Origin: UBA7328 sp036479115 | GTDB taxonomy: Bacteria > Bacteroidota > Bacteroidia > Chitinophagales > Saprospiraceae | Length of the DNA stretch: 10,730 bases | NCBI GenBank assembly: GCA_036479115.1 | Contig: JAZGFD010000059.1 | Location: forward strand, 1 to 10,730 | Direction of reading: 5' to 3' | In this document: one piece after another, positions 1-8,119 of the stretch | Layout: every line of letters starts with the position of its first letter | How positions within the stretch are numbered: the stretch's first letter is position 1 | Notes under the pieces: model-generated | Told to the model about the DNA's origin: nothing | What the model saw: the letters and a program-made list of their open reading frames with translations, nothing else | Database searches by the model: none | Translations under genes and position numbers: made by a program

Positions 1-871
1 ATTCGTATTCACTAGGATTTCTGATAAGTGAAAAGTCCTTAAATGCGAAAGTGCGAGAAAAATCCAATTTACTGTGGGCTGTGGGATCAGCTGGATCACC
101 ATCGAACATCACATCACATATATCTAATCCTTTCGCCGCTAAGGCTATATCATAAGTATCAGTAGCGCTGCACATGGCAAACATAAAACCTCCACCTATC
201 ACATATTCATTTATCTTTTCGGCCACTACAGATTTTAATTTAGATACTTTGCTAAAACCAAGACTGGTAGCCAGCTCTTCCATTCTACGTTTATTTTCTT
301 TGTACCATGGTTGGTTGGCATAATTGGCAAAAAACTTTCCGTATTGGCCAGTAAAATCTTCGTGATGAAGGTGAAGCCAATCATATTCAGCTAATTTTCC
401 CTCTACTACGTCTCTATCATATATCTGGTCATAAGGGATTTCGGCATGAGTGAGTACCATAGTGACAGCATCATCCCAAGGCTGTATTCGTTTTCCTCTA
501 GTATTAAAATCAGGAGTATATACAGCTATTTTGGGTGCTTTCTCCAATTTTACTACTTCTTGGTTTTTCTCGGGGTCAGCAATCTCCGCTCTCAAAGCAG
601 CAAATTGTGCATTAGGGATCACTTTATAAGTGACATCTCTGATCTTACATTCTTGTTCAAAAACAGTATTATGCGGAAAAGCAAAAGAGCCTCCTTTATA
701 ATTTAATAACCAGTAAGCCTCTTCTCCTTGACCTATTACCCAATAGGCAATGCCATAAGCCTTGAGATGGTTTTTCTGCCCTTCAGCATCCATTGGTATC
801 AAAATATATGATGCCAGTGCCTGAGACAACGAGAAAAAAGTTATTAGAATAATTGTAATTACATATTTCAT
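1..871 (-). CDS. Exported 'asparagine synthetase B'-type Bacteroidota protein, C-terminus cut by window edge
   Basis: This is a partial gene: 290 codons from an ATG at 871-869, running off the left edge. Residues 1-20 form a signal peptide (MKYV, a hydrophobic stretch, then ALA before Ser21), so the protein probably acts outside the cytoplasm. I recognise the family by its conserved blocks: an early LIPMD...NHLKAYGIAYW (about 24-44), LLNYKGGSF (55-63), PWDDAV (131-136), EYDWLHLHHEDFTGQYGKF (162-180) and GGGFMFAMCSATDTYDIAL (226-244). Members are common in Bacteroidota, roughly 400 residues long, and often named 'asparagine synthetase B'. That name looks unsupported here: there is no Cys2 nucleophile and the N-terminus is a signal peptide. 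The GGGFMFAMC segment after a long alpha/beta stretch resembles the nucleophile elbow of class I glutamine-amidotransferase-like folds, with C234 as candidate residue; this is inference. The substrate is unknown. The gene is divergent from the VWA gene across a 500-bp gap. Family membership is fairly sure, function is not. Confidence 0.85.
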   Translation of the reverse strand, partial: MKYVITIILITFFSLSQALASYILIPMDAEGQKNHLKAYGIAYWVIGQGEEAYWLLNYKGGSFAFPHNTVFEQECKIRDVTYKVIPNAQFAALRAEIADPEKNQEVVKLEKAPKIAVYTPDFNTRGKRIQPWDDAVTMVLTHAEIPYDQIYDRDVVEGKLAEYDWLHLHHEDFTGQYGKFFANYANQPWYKENKRRMEELATSLGFSKVSKLKSVVAEKINEYVIGGGFMFAMCSATDTYDIALAAKGLDICDVMFDGDPADPTAHSKLDFSRTFAFKDFSLIRNPSEYE

Positions 872-1372
872 CTTCACATTATACGTTTACACTGAATACA
901 AACGTGAAAACTGACATATTATTGAGCCCACTCCGAAAACATATAAAATCTAAAATGCTTCATTTAGCAACCTTATCACCTTTTTTAACCTGTTGATAAT
1001 CAGACATCAACAAATATCGAAAAATGATAATATCATCTAAAATAATTCATTTTATAAAAATTATCTGTTTTCAGAGTGGTCTCTATTATTGCTTTATGAA
1101 AACATTTGTATTGGATTTTTTAATATTTGCATCTAAATCTGAGGCAATTCAGAACATTTTAGTGAATAGGGATTCACAAATAATAATATCACATTGTTCT
1201 CCTCATTATTAAAGTGCGAAACAAATTGTTGAAAAAGTTTAATAAATAAACAGTAACAACTCAGAGGCATAGCAGAGCTATGGCGAAAAAAAGAACTGAA
1301 ATATGGTAGAAAAAGAATTTTTTTTATCCAAAATTGGCTCCACCTCTGTAGTTACAACAAACACTAAAAAAG
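872..1372. other. Gene-poor intergenic gap between divergent genes
   Basis: These 501 bp separate the start of the minus-strand exported protein from the start of the plus-strand VWA protein, so promoters for both should lie here. The sequence is very AT-rich. A 62-codon plus-strand reading frame at 1024-1212 has no recognisable protein features and no ribosome-binding context, so I do not call it a gene. A short perfect hairpin, CATAGC-AGA-GCTATG, lies at 1268-1282, followed closely by an A-rich run. I found no clear copy of the Bacteroidota promoter pair (TTG, then TAnnTTTG 17-23 bp later) and no tRNA-like fold. Confidence 0.6.
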
Positions 1373-3475
1373 TTGGGCGGAATAAATTTTGATTTACCAG
1401 TCTGGATGTTGTTACTCTGTTTTATCGGAGGTGCAATATATTCGGCGACATTATATTTTAAAAATAGCAATTTTGAAGATAAGGGAAACTGGTTAAAAGC
1501 TATATTGGCTTTTTTTAGATTTAGCCTTGTGTCTTTATTGCTTTCTCTTTTGCTCAATCCATTCTTACTATCTCACAACACAGAAGTAAAAGATCCAATC
1601 GTTGCCATCATACAAGACAATTCTCAATCTGTAGGGGCTTGGTTAAACGACAATGCTTCTGATTACAAAGAGAAAATATCTCAATTGAGCCAAAATTTGC
1701 ACGAAAAATTTCAAGTAGATCATTATACTCTTGGAGCGTCAATAAGTGATTATGCTCCTGATGATACATTAGATTATAATGATGAACTTACTAATATTTC
1801 TAATATAAAACTTCTCATTGATCAATATGAAGGAGAAAACCTTTCAGCCGTAATATTAGCCACTGATGGTATATTTAATCAAGGTAAAAACCCTATATAT
1901 GTTGGTCTGCCTCGGCATATTCCTATATATGGAGTGGCTCTCGGTGATACCTCTAAGCGACGTGATGCTTTGATAAAAAGTGTATATCATAATAATATCT
2001 CTTACCTCAATGATATCACCAATATCGAATTAGACATAAAGGCTAATAATTGCCTCGGTAGTAGAGCTAAGCTTATAATAGAAGAAGAAATAGGAGGTAA
2101 ATACACAAAAATAAAAGAGCAAGATATTAATATATCAACCAACTCCTTTTTTAAAACACTTGAGATAGAACTCAATTTAAAAAGGCCTGGAATAGCCCAT
2201 TACAGAGCAAGGCTAAGAGGTATAAAAGATGAGGTAATATATGCCAATAATATTAAGGATATATTTATAGAAGTGCTGGATGCAAGACAAGTGATAAGAA
2301 TATTGGCTCATGCGCCACATCCAGACATTAGTGCTATGAAGACTTTTCTTTTGGAGAATAAAAATTATGAGATAAAAGTGGATTATATGATCAATGCACC
2401 TTCTCCAAATGCCAACTCTGATATCGTGATATTCCACAATTTACCATCGCAGAAATACAATATTGATGCATTCCTTTCTAAAATGAAACAAAAGAGGACA
2501 CCACGAATATTTATAACAGGAGAAGCGACACAAATAGATCTCTTGAATAAAATTCAGGATATGGTGACCATTACAGGTGGATCAGGGAGTTTGAATGAAG
2601 TACAAGGTTTAGTAAAAAGTGATTTTTCATTATTCACCTTGTCAAACGACTTGAAAAATATGTTGAATAATTTTCCACCTCTTTTGGCGCCTTTTGGCGA
2701 ATATAAAAATGGTCCAAACACAACAGTATTGTTGCAACAAAAAATTGGAAACATAGATACTGAATATTCCCTTATCGCTTTTCAAAACAAGGCAGGATTA
2801 AGATCAGCCATCATTAATGCAGAGGGAATATGGAAGTGGAAATTATTTGATTATCTGGAAAGGCAGAATTTTGATATAGTCAAAGAAATCATCAATAAAA
2901 CGGTGACATATGTCTCTATCAAAGAAGACAAAAGAAGATTTAGGGTCTCTTCTCAAGAAAAAATATATAACGAAAACGAAGACATCGTATTCATAGCAGA
3001 ATTGTATAATGATAACTACGAATTAGTCAATGATGCGGATGTATTTTTTACTCTTTCCAATGATCAAAATGATGAATTCAAATATACTTTTACTAAAAAG
3101 GGAAATTACTTTACTCTGGATGTAGGAAGCTTAGCCCCGGGTAGATATACATATACAGGTACTTGCAATTATGGAGGCACCGAGCAAAAAGAATCAGGTC
3201 GCATCACTGTGCAGGAAATTCAATATGAACTGTACAATTTAGAAGCCAATCATACTTTGCTTTATACACTGGCTGATCAGCAAAATGGGAAAGTATATCA
3301 CTGGAACCAAACAGCCGATATAGCAAATGATTTGGTACAAAATGATGATATGAAACCTGTACTTTATCAATATGCACAAAACAAATCTGTAATAGATTTC
3401 AAATGGTTGTTCTTCATTCTGATATCATTGCTCAGTCTAGAATGGTTTTTTAGAAGGTACAATGGAAGTTTGTAA
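1373..3475 (+). CDS. Membrane-anchored VWA-domain protein with internal GATase1-like region
   Basis: A 700-residue protein of the Bacteroidota 'VWA domain-containing' membrane family, related in layout to aerotolerance (Bat-type) proteins. Two N-terminal membrane segments (about 10-27 and 43-64) are followed by a VWA-like domain from about 75. It has the metal-ion (MIDAS) pattern DNSQS at 82-86 and the later ATDG at 163-166. Residues about 300-395 (RILAHAPHPD..., DIVIFHNLP, PRIFITGEAT) resemble the class I glutamine-amidotransferase-like domain often found in such proteins, without an obvious catalytic Cys. A beta-rich region follows, then a C-terminal membrane helix (about 676-692) and a short basic tail. 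Most of the protein therefore probably lies in the periplasm. The chosen start is TTG at 1373: an in-frame TAG lies at 1349, and the first in-frame ATG (codon 12, at 1406) would cut into the first membrane helix. fumC follows 83 bp downstream. The exact role is unknown; a scaffold or protein-interaction role in the envelope is inferred. Confidence 0.85.
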   Translation: MGGINFDLPVWMLLLCFIGGAIYSATLYFKNSNFEDKGNWLKAILAFFRFSLVSLLLSLLLNPFLLSHNTEVKDPIVAIIQDNSQSVGAWLNDNASDYKEKISQLSQNLHEKFQVDHYTLGASISDYAPDDTLDYNDELTNISNIKLLIDQYEGENLSAVILATDGIFNQGKNPIYVGLPRHIPIYGVALGDTSKRRDALIKSVYHNNISYLNDITNIELDIKANNCLGSRAKLIIEEEIGGKYTKIKEQDINISTNSFFKTLEIELNLKRPGIAHYRARLRGIKDEVIYANNIKDIFIEVLDARQVIRILAHAPHPDISAMKTFLLENKNYEIKVDYMINAPSPNANSDIVIFHNLPSQKYNIDAFLSKMKQKRTPRIFITGEATQIDLLNKIQDMVTITGGSGSLNEVQGLVKSDFSLFTLSNDLKNMLNNFPPLLAPFGEYKNGPNTTVLLQQKIGNIDTEYSLIAFQNKAGLRSAIINAEGIWKWKLFDYLERQNFDIVKEIINKTVTYVSIKEDKRRFRVSSQEKIYNENEDIVFIAELYNDNYELVNDADVFFTLSNDQNDEFKYTFTKKGNYFTLDVGSLAPGRYTYTGTCNYGGTEQKESGRITVQEIQYELYNLEANHTLLYTLADQQNGKVYHWNQTADIANDLVQNDDMKPVLYQYAQNKSVIDFKWLFFILISLLSLEWFFRRYNGSL

Positions 3476-3558
3476 CCGATGAAGTAAGACAATCGTCATT
3501 GACCTAACTCCGATAGTAGGCCTAGTCAAATAAGGATTTTTTATAAAAAATTTTACTC

Positions 3559-4938
3559 ATGAGAAAAGAAAAAGACAGTATAGGATATATCGATGTGCCA
3601 GACAAGGCGTACTGGGCTGCACAGACACAAAGATCATTAGAAAACTTTAAAATAGGCGGTCAAAAGATGCCCATTGAAGTCATCAGGGCTTATGCTATTC
3701 TCAAAAAAGCAGCAGCGCTTACCAATACTGATCTTGGAGTTCTCAGCTCTGAAAAAAGTACTCTGATAGCTAAGGTATGTGATGAAATATTAGCAGGCCA
3801 ATTAGACGATCAATTTCCCCTGGTAGTGTGGCAAACAGGTAGCGGCACCCAAACAAATATGAATGTGAACGAAGTAATAGCCAATAGAGGTCATATAGTT
3901 AGTGGAGGTAATCTCACAGATGATAAAAAAGCATTGCATCCTAATGATGATGCTAATAAATCTCAATCATCGAATGACACTTTTCCTACAGCCATGCACA
4001 TCGCAGCTTATACGGTATTGCTAAATGTCACCTTGCCAGGATTAGACTTACTCAAAAATGAATTTACTCGCAAGAGTGATGCATATATGAATGTGGTAAA
4101 AATAGGGAGAACCCATTTTATGGACGCCACTCCAATTACCGTAGGCCAAGAATTAAGTGGTTATGTATCTCAGATAGATCATGGTATTAGGGCTATAAAA
4201 AACAGCCTTGCTCACTTGTCAGAATTGGCTCTTGGAGGCACCGCTGTAGGTACAGGGCTAAACACCCCGAAAGGTTATACTGAAAAAGTAGCTGCCAAAA
4301 TAGCGGAACTCACTGAGTTTCCGTTTATAACAGGAGAAAACAAGTTTGAAGGATTAGCAGCCCATGATGCTATAGTAGAGGCACATGGTGCATTAAAAAC
4401 AGTAGCAGTTTCCTTGATGAAAATAGGAAATGACATTCGAATGTTAGTTTCTGGCCCTCGTAGTGGTATTGGAGAATTAATAATCCCAGCTAACGAGCCA
4501 GGGTCTTCCATCATGCCTGGAAAGGTAAATCCAACCCAATCTGAGGCTTTGACCATGGCTATGGCTCAAGTTATAGGAAACGATGTAGCTATTAATATAG
4601 GAGGGATGACAGGCCATTTTGAGCTAAATGTATTCAAACCTATGATGATTTATAATTTTCTGATGTCTGCAAGATTAATAGGTGATACTGCTGTAAGTTT
4701 TTGTAACAATTGTATTGCAGGATTAGAACCAAATAAGAAAAAGATAAAAGAACATTGTGATAATTCTCTTATGCTTGTTACAGCACTCAATACCAAAATA
4801 GGGTATGATAAAGCTGCAGAAATTGCTAAGAAAGCATACAAAGAAGATACTACTTTAAAGGTGGCAGCAATGGCTCTAGAATATGTATCATCTGAAGATT
4901 TTGATGCTTGGGTAAAACCTGAAAATATGGTTGGGTAA
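3559..4938 (+). CDS. fumC: Fumarate hydratase, class II
   Basis: Catalyses the reversible hydration of fumarate to L-malate in the TCA cycle, as a cytoplasmic, iron-independent homotetramer. The protein has 459 residues, close to the usual length for the family. Visible motifs, in order: GSGTQTNMNVNE (94-105), the substrate-binding HPNDDANKSQSSND (127-140), GRTH with the catalytic-region His186, GGTAVGTGLN (226-235), and the superfamily signature GSSIMPGKVNP (315-325), whose Ser317 corresponds to the catalytic serine of the flexible SS loop. The ATG start is in an AT-rich context with no Shine-Dalgarno sequence, as is normal for Bacteroidota. The related enzymes aspartase and argininosuccinate lyase share the fold, but the motif spelling and N-terminal region fit fumarase best. 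The gene ends 28 bp from the convergent YkgJ-type gene, with no obvious terminator hairpin in the gap. Confidence 0.97.
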   Translation: MRKEKDSIGYIDVPDKAYWAAQTQRSLENFKIGGQKMPIEVIRAYAILKKAAALTNTDLGVLSSEKSTLIAKVCDEILAGQLDDQFPLVVWQTGSGTQTNMNVNEVIANRGHIVSGGNLTDDKKALHPNDDANKSQSSNDTFPTAMHIAAYTVLLNVTLPGLDLLKNEFTRKSDAYMNVVKIGRTHFMDATPITVGQELSGYVSQIDHGIRAIKNSLAHLSELALGGTAVGTGLNTPKGYTEKVAAKIAELTEFPFITGENKFEGLAAHDAIVEAHGALKTVAVSLMKIGNDIRMLVSGPRSGIGELIIPANEPGSSIMPGKVNPTQSEALTMAMAQVIGNDVAINIGGMTGHFELNVFKPMMIYNFLMSARLIGDTAVSFCNNCIAGLEPNKKKIKEHCDNSLMLVTALNTKIGYDKAAEIAKKAYKEDTTLKVAAMALEYVSSEDFDAWVKPENMVG

Positions 4939-4966
4939 TACCCTATTGCATAATAATTTTCGATTT

Positions 4967-5473
4967 TCAATCAAGCTTTTCTAATATTTCAAATACAGCG
5001 GGACAAACAGCCGCATTTCTAAGAGTAAGGTTGAAAATATTCTTTTGGCCTGCCATATCCGTATGGGGATATTCACAACATGCCTTAGGTCTAAAGTCAT
5101 AGATGCTACAATGATTATCAGGAAGCAGAAAAATACATGGTACAGATTGTAGTACGTAATCTCCATCTTCGTCTATCCAAAGATATTTTTTAATAAAATT
5201 CTTTTGTTTCAGATTCATTTTTTTTGCAATTCTAGCTATATCGCTTCTCGTAAAAAGAGGCCCCGTAGTTTTGCAACAGTTGGCACAGTCAAGGCAATTT
5301 ATTTTTCTAAATGATTTTTCATGAAGAGACTGAAATATGGCATCTACTTCAGCATTTGATTTGGCCTTTAAACCTTTGAGTTTTTGTTTGAACCGTTTTC
5401 TTTTGGAAAATGCCTTTTGATCTAATATGTTAAGTTCGTATTTGATAATTCTTTGCTTTATCTTAGCCCACAA
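4967..5473 (-). CDS. YkgJ family cysteine-cluster (putative Zn/Fe-chelating) protein
   Basis: A 168-residue protein of the YkgJ/UPF0153 family (CxxCxxCC proteins), a widespread group thought to bind zinc or iron-sulfur but without a settled biochemical role. The first cluster is CLDCANCC (C60, C63, C66, C67), followed by KTTGPLF. The second group is C113, C122, C132 and C133, within SVPCIFL...HCSIYDFRPKACCEYPH, with a further Cys at 157. The first 45 residues are strongly basic (KRKRFKQKLKGLK) with no signal peptide, so a cytoplasmic location is likely. The start is TTG at 5473-5471. It is divergent from holB with only 10 bp between start codons and convergent with fumC, so its promoter must overlap holB coding sequence. 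The cellular function cannot be told from sequence. Confidence 0.9.
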   Translation of the reverse strand: MWAKIKQRIIKYELNILDQKAFSKRKRFKQKLKGLKAKSNAEVDAIFQSLHEKSFRKINCLDCANCCKTTGPLFTRSDIARIAKKMNLKQKNFIKKYLWIDEDGDYVLQSVPCIFLLPDNHCSIYDFRPKACCEYPHTDMAGQKNIFNLTLRNAAVCPAVFEILEKLD

Positions 5474-5483
5474 GATAGTGTAA

Positions 5484-6629
5484 ATGAAATTTGAGCAAGT
5501 TGTAGGTCAAGAAAAATTGTTGGAACAACTCAAAAAGATGGTTGATGTCAATAAATTGCCTCATGCCCTGTTTCTCAAAGGGAAATCAGGACACGGTGCA
5601 TTACCAATTGCGATATCTCTGGCCTCATACCTTTTAACGCCTAAGGACGAAAGGTCATTATTAGAAGAATCTAATTCTTACCAGAAAGCCACCAAAGGCC
5701 TTCATCCAGATATGAATTATGCTTTTCCTGTTGTGATTCAGAAACCAAAAAAGAGAAAAGATACTACCTCAAGAGATTTTTTGAAAGAATGGAGATCAGC
5801 TTTAGCAGCCAATTCTTATATGTCTGATTCTGACTGGATTATATCTATTACTACAAGCACTGGTCTTGGAGATATCAATACCACAGAATGCCACCAAATC
5901 ATAAGAAATCTCACACTAAAGCCTTTTGAATCTGAACATAAAGTACAAATAATATGGATGCCTCAATATCTCGGAAAGAATGGCAATAGATTATTAAAAA
6001 TAATAGAAGAACCCCCTGCGAATACTTATATCATTTTTGTGGGTGACACTACAGAATCAGTTTTGAATACACTCACTTCTAGATGTCAAATATTTAATGT
6101 GCCGCGCATTTCTGATCAAAAAATACAAGAAGCTCTCGTAACCCATCATGGACTGAGTGTAGAGGCAGCAAATAGATTAAGTTTTCTGGCAGAAGGAGAC
6201 TATGCCCAAGCTAAAATGCTTCTTACTCTTGATGATAGTGTGTCATTGGATTTTGTATTAGAGTGGATAGAATGTTGTAAAAATAGTGATGCACTAAAGA
6301 TTAAGAATTGGATCACTGTATTTATTGAATATAGTAAAGAAGAACAGAAAGGCATTTTTATTTACTTTCTAAAAATACTCCGAGAAATTATTCATTTAAG
6401 AATTATGGGTGCAAATAGGAGTAAATTAAACCAAGTAGAGCAAAAATTGATTGAAAACAACGTAACTTTAAATATAATAACTATCGGACATATTGAGATT
6501 ATTTCTAATACCGTTAATGATATGTATACTCTTCTAGGGCGAAATGCAAATATTAAAATATTATTATTTCAAGGGTCGCTACAAATAGGAAAGATTATTA
6601 AAATGAGCACTCTGGCAACAGAGGTTTAG
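5484..6629 (+). CDS. holB: DNA polymerase III subunit delta' (clamp loader)
   Basis: The 381-residue delta' subunit of the DNA polymerase III clamp-loader complex, which with delta and tau/gamma places the beta sliding clamp on primed DNA. It opens with the family's FEQVVGQEKLLEQL and then PHALFLKGKSGHGALP (26-41). The P-loop-like segment 33-39 (GKSGHGA) lacks the GKT/GKS of an active Walker A, as expected for a stator subunit that does not hydrolyse ATP. NRLLKIIEEPP (168-178) and TSRCQIF (198-204; SRC at 199-201) are the conserved AAA+ landmarks. The helical C-terminal domain follows from about 215. The four-Cys zinc module seen in E. coli delta' and DnaX is absent; residues 55-75 hold no Cys. 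The ATG at 5484 gives a family-typical N-terminus. The opposite-strand YkgJ-type gene starts 10 bp upstream. Confidence 0.93.
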   Translation: MKFEQVVGQEKLLEQLKKMVDVNKLPHALFLKGKSGHGALPIAISLASYLLTPKDERSLLEESNSYQKATKGLHPDMNYAFPVVIQKPKKRKDTTSRDFLKEWRSALAANSYMSDSDWIISITTSTGLGDINTTECHQIIRNLTLKPFESEHKVQIIWMPQYLGKNGNRLLKIIEEPPANTYIIFVGDTTESVLNTLTSRCQIFNVPRISDQKIQEALVTHHGLSVEAANRLSFLAEGDYAQAKMLLTLDDSVSLDFVLEWIECCKNSDALKIKNWITVFIEYSKEEQKGIFIYFLKILREIIHLRIMGANRSKLNQVEQKLIENNVTLNIITIGHIEIISNTVNDMYTLLGRNANIKILLFQGSLQIGKIIKMSTLATEV

Positions 6630-6808
6630 AATATGTTTTAAAAAAAGGTGCTATATATAAGGTCTATCCAATCTTCTTGGTTTTCAAGTCATATTATCAG
6701 AATTAGAAAGCTGCAGAAAGTCAGAAATATTATTAGAAAGAAGGATTAATAAGACTTTTTATAAAATAGGCATTAAAAAAACATAGTCATATAAATAAAT
6801 TTGAAATT

Positions 6809-8116
6809 ATGGGATGTGCTGGATGTTCTGTCGGAGGAGACGGAGTGCCAAAAGGATGTGGCAGCAATGGGCATTGTACTTCGGGAGGATGCAACAAAAT
6901 GAATACCTTTGACTGGTTAACTGCACTAGATGTGCATGATCCTACCGAATACAACATGGTCGAAGTAAGCTTCAAAAATGGAAGCAGAAAAGAATTTTAT
7001 AAAAAGACAAGTTATGTAGTAGCTCATACAGGAGATTTGGTAGTTGTAGAATCTAACAGTGGTCTAGATGTAGGCAGGATTTCTCTTTCAGGAGAACTTG
7101 TGCGGCTGCAGATGAGAAAAAAGAAGGTGACTGAAGACAGTGTGAGTAGTAACATTGTGCGCCGCGCACATGACAGAGATATAGAAAAACTAGATAATGC
7201 CAGATCTAAAGAAAGAGACTGTATGATACGTGCAAGGGCAATAGCACGTACTTTAGATTTGGAAATGAAAATCGGCGATGTTGAGTTTCAAGGAGATGGA
7301 AGAAAAGCCACTTTTTATTATACGGCAGAAGGCAGGATTGATTTTAGAGAATTGGTAAGAAATTACGCGAAAGAATTTAAGGTCAAAATTGAAATGAGAC
7401 AGATTGGTTCTCGGCAAGAGTCAGGACGTATTGGAGGTGTAGGTGCCTGTGGACGAGAACTTTGTTGTAGCACATGGTTGTCTGATTTTAAATCGGTTAC
7501 CACTACAGCTGCCAGATATCAAAATTTAGCCATTAATCAAACAAAGCTATCTGGGCAATGCGGTAGATTAAAGTGTTGCTTAAATTACGAACTGGATACT
7601 TACCTAGATGCTCTCAAAGAATTTCCAAAACATGTAGACCGATTACAAACGCAAGAAGGAACTGCCGAACTGATGAAGACGGATATATTCAAAGGTATCA
7701 TGTTCTATATTTTAAAATCAGAGAGAAGACGTAACACAGTAGTGGCATTGACAAAAGAGAGGGTAGCAGAGATAAAAAAGCTTAATGATGAAGGTGAAAA
7801 ACCCAATAGATTGCTTGGGTCTTCTAATTCAGGATGGATACCTGGTGATACCAGTTCTGCTGATGGAGAGATGGAGTTTGCTGATGTAACAGGAGAGATC
7901 GAACTGCCAGAAATTAAGAAAAGAAAGAAAAGAAAAGGTAGACGTAAAAATTATAAAGGTGGCGATAGAAGAGAGAATAGAAATAAGAAGGACCCTAAAA
8001 ATCAAAAAACAGAGCAAGCCAAAAGGCCCACGAAGAATGAACCCTCTTCTGGCCCTAAAGGGGTAAATAAAAGAAAAAGACCTGATAGAAATAACAAACT
8101 AAATAACACAGAATAG
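6809..8116 (+). CDS. ricT: PSP1-domain protein, RicT (YaaT) homolog
   Basis: A 435-residue RicT/YaaT-type protein. In Bacillus subtilis, RicT with RicA and RicF forms an Fe-S-carrying complex that affects RNase Y-dependent mRNA processing and development; the Bacteroidota role is not established. It opens with a Cys-rich segment (C3, C6, C17, C23, C28), followed by the PSP1 core: VEVSFKNGSRKEFY (51-64), LSGELVRLQMRKKKV (93-107) and EFQGDGRKATFYYTAEGR (149-166). The diagnostic cysteine motifs are CGRELCC (214-220) and CGRLKCC (251-257), plausible cluster ligands. The last 65 residues are low-complexity and very rich in Lys, Arg, Asn and Gly, suggesting contact with nucleic acid. lpd starts 3 bp after the stop, so the two are probably co-transcribed. 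In many Bacteroidota this gene sits beside holB, as here, and is followed by gldH, which is missing in this window. Confidence 0.92.
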   Translation: MGCAGCSVGGDGVPKGCGSNGHCTSGGCNKMNTFDWLTALDVHDPTEYNMVEVSFKNGSRKEFYKKTSYVVAHTGDLVVVESNSGLDVGRISLSGELVRLQMRKKKVTEDSVSSNIVRRAHDRDIEKLDNARSKERDCMIRARAIARTLDLEMKIGDVEFQGDGRKATFYYTAEGRIDFRELVRNYAKEFKVKIEMRQIGSRQESGRIGGVGACGRELCCSTWLSDFKSVTTTAARYQNLAINQTKLSGQCGRLKCCLNYELDTYLDALKEFPKHVDRLQTQEGTAELMKTDIFKGIMFYILKSERRRNTVVALTKERVAEIKKLNDEGEKPNRLLGSSNSGWIPGDTSSADGEMEFADVTGEIELPEIKKRKKRKGRRKNYKGGDRRENRNKKDPKNQKTEQAKRPTKNEPSSGPKGVNKRKRPDRNNKLNNTE

Positions 8117-8119
8117 AAA

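Noticed and set aside
446..706. 86-codon plus-strand reading frame
   Set aside because: It lies entirely inside the minus-strand exported-protein gene, whose translation shows clear family motifs; this is an antisense shadow.
1024..1212. 62-codon reading frame on the plus strand in the first intergenic gap
   Set aside because: Ile/Ser/Phe-rich translation typical of AT-rich non-coding DNA, no recognisable domain and no ribosome-binding context.
4275..4556. 93-codon minus-strand frame inside fumC
   Set aside because: Antisense to the conserved fumarase signature region; no protein features of its own.
4939..4966. Shared terminator between convergent fumC and the YkgJ-type gene
   Set aside because: The 28-bp gap shows no stem-loop or T-run strong enough to call.
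6796..6803. Perfect TAnnTTTG match (TAAATTTG) just upstream of ricT
   Set aside because: It ends 5 bp before the ATG, which would demand an almost leaderless message, and no TTG element sits 17-23 bp upstream; likely chance in AT-rich DNA, though start-site mapping could revive it.
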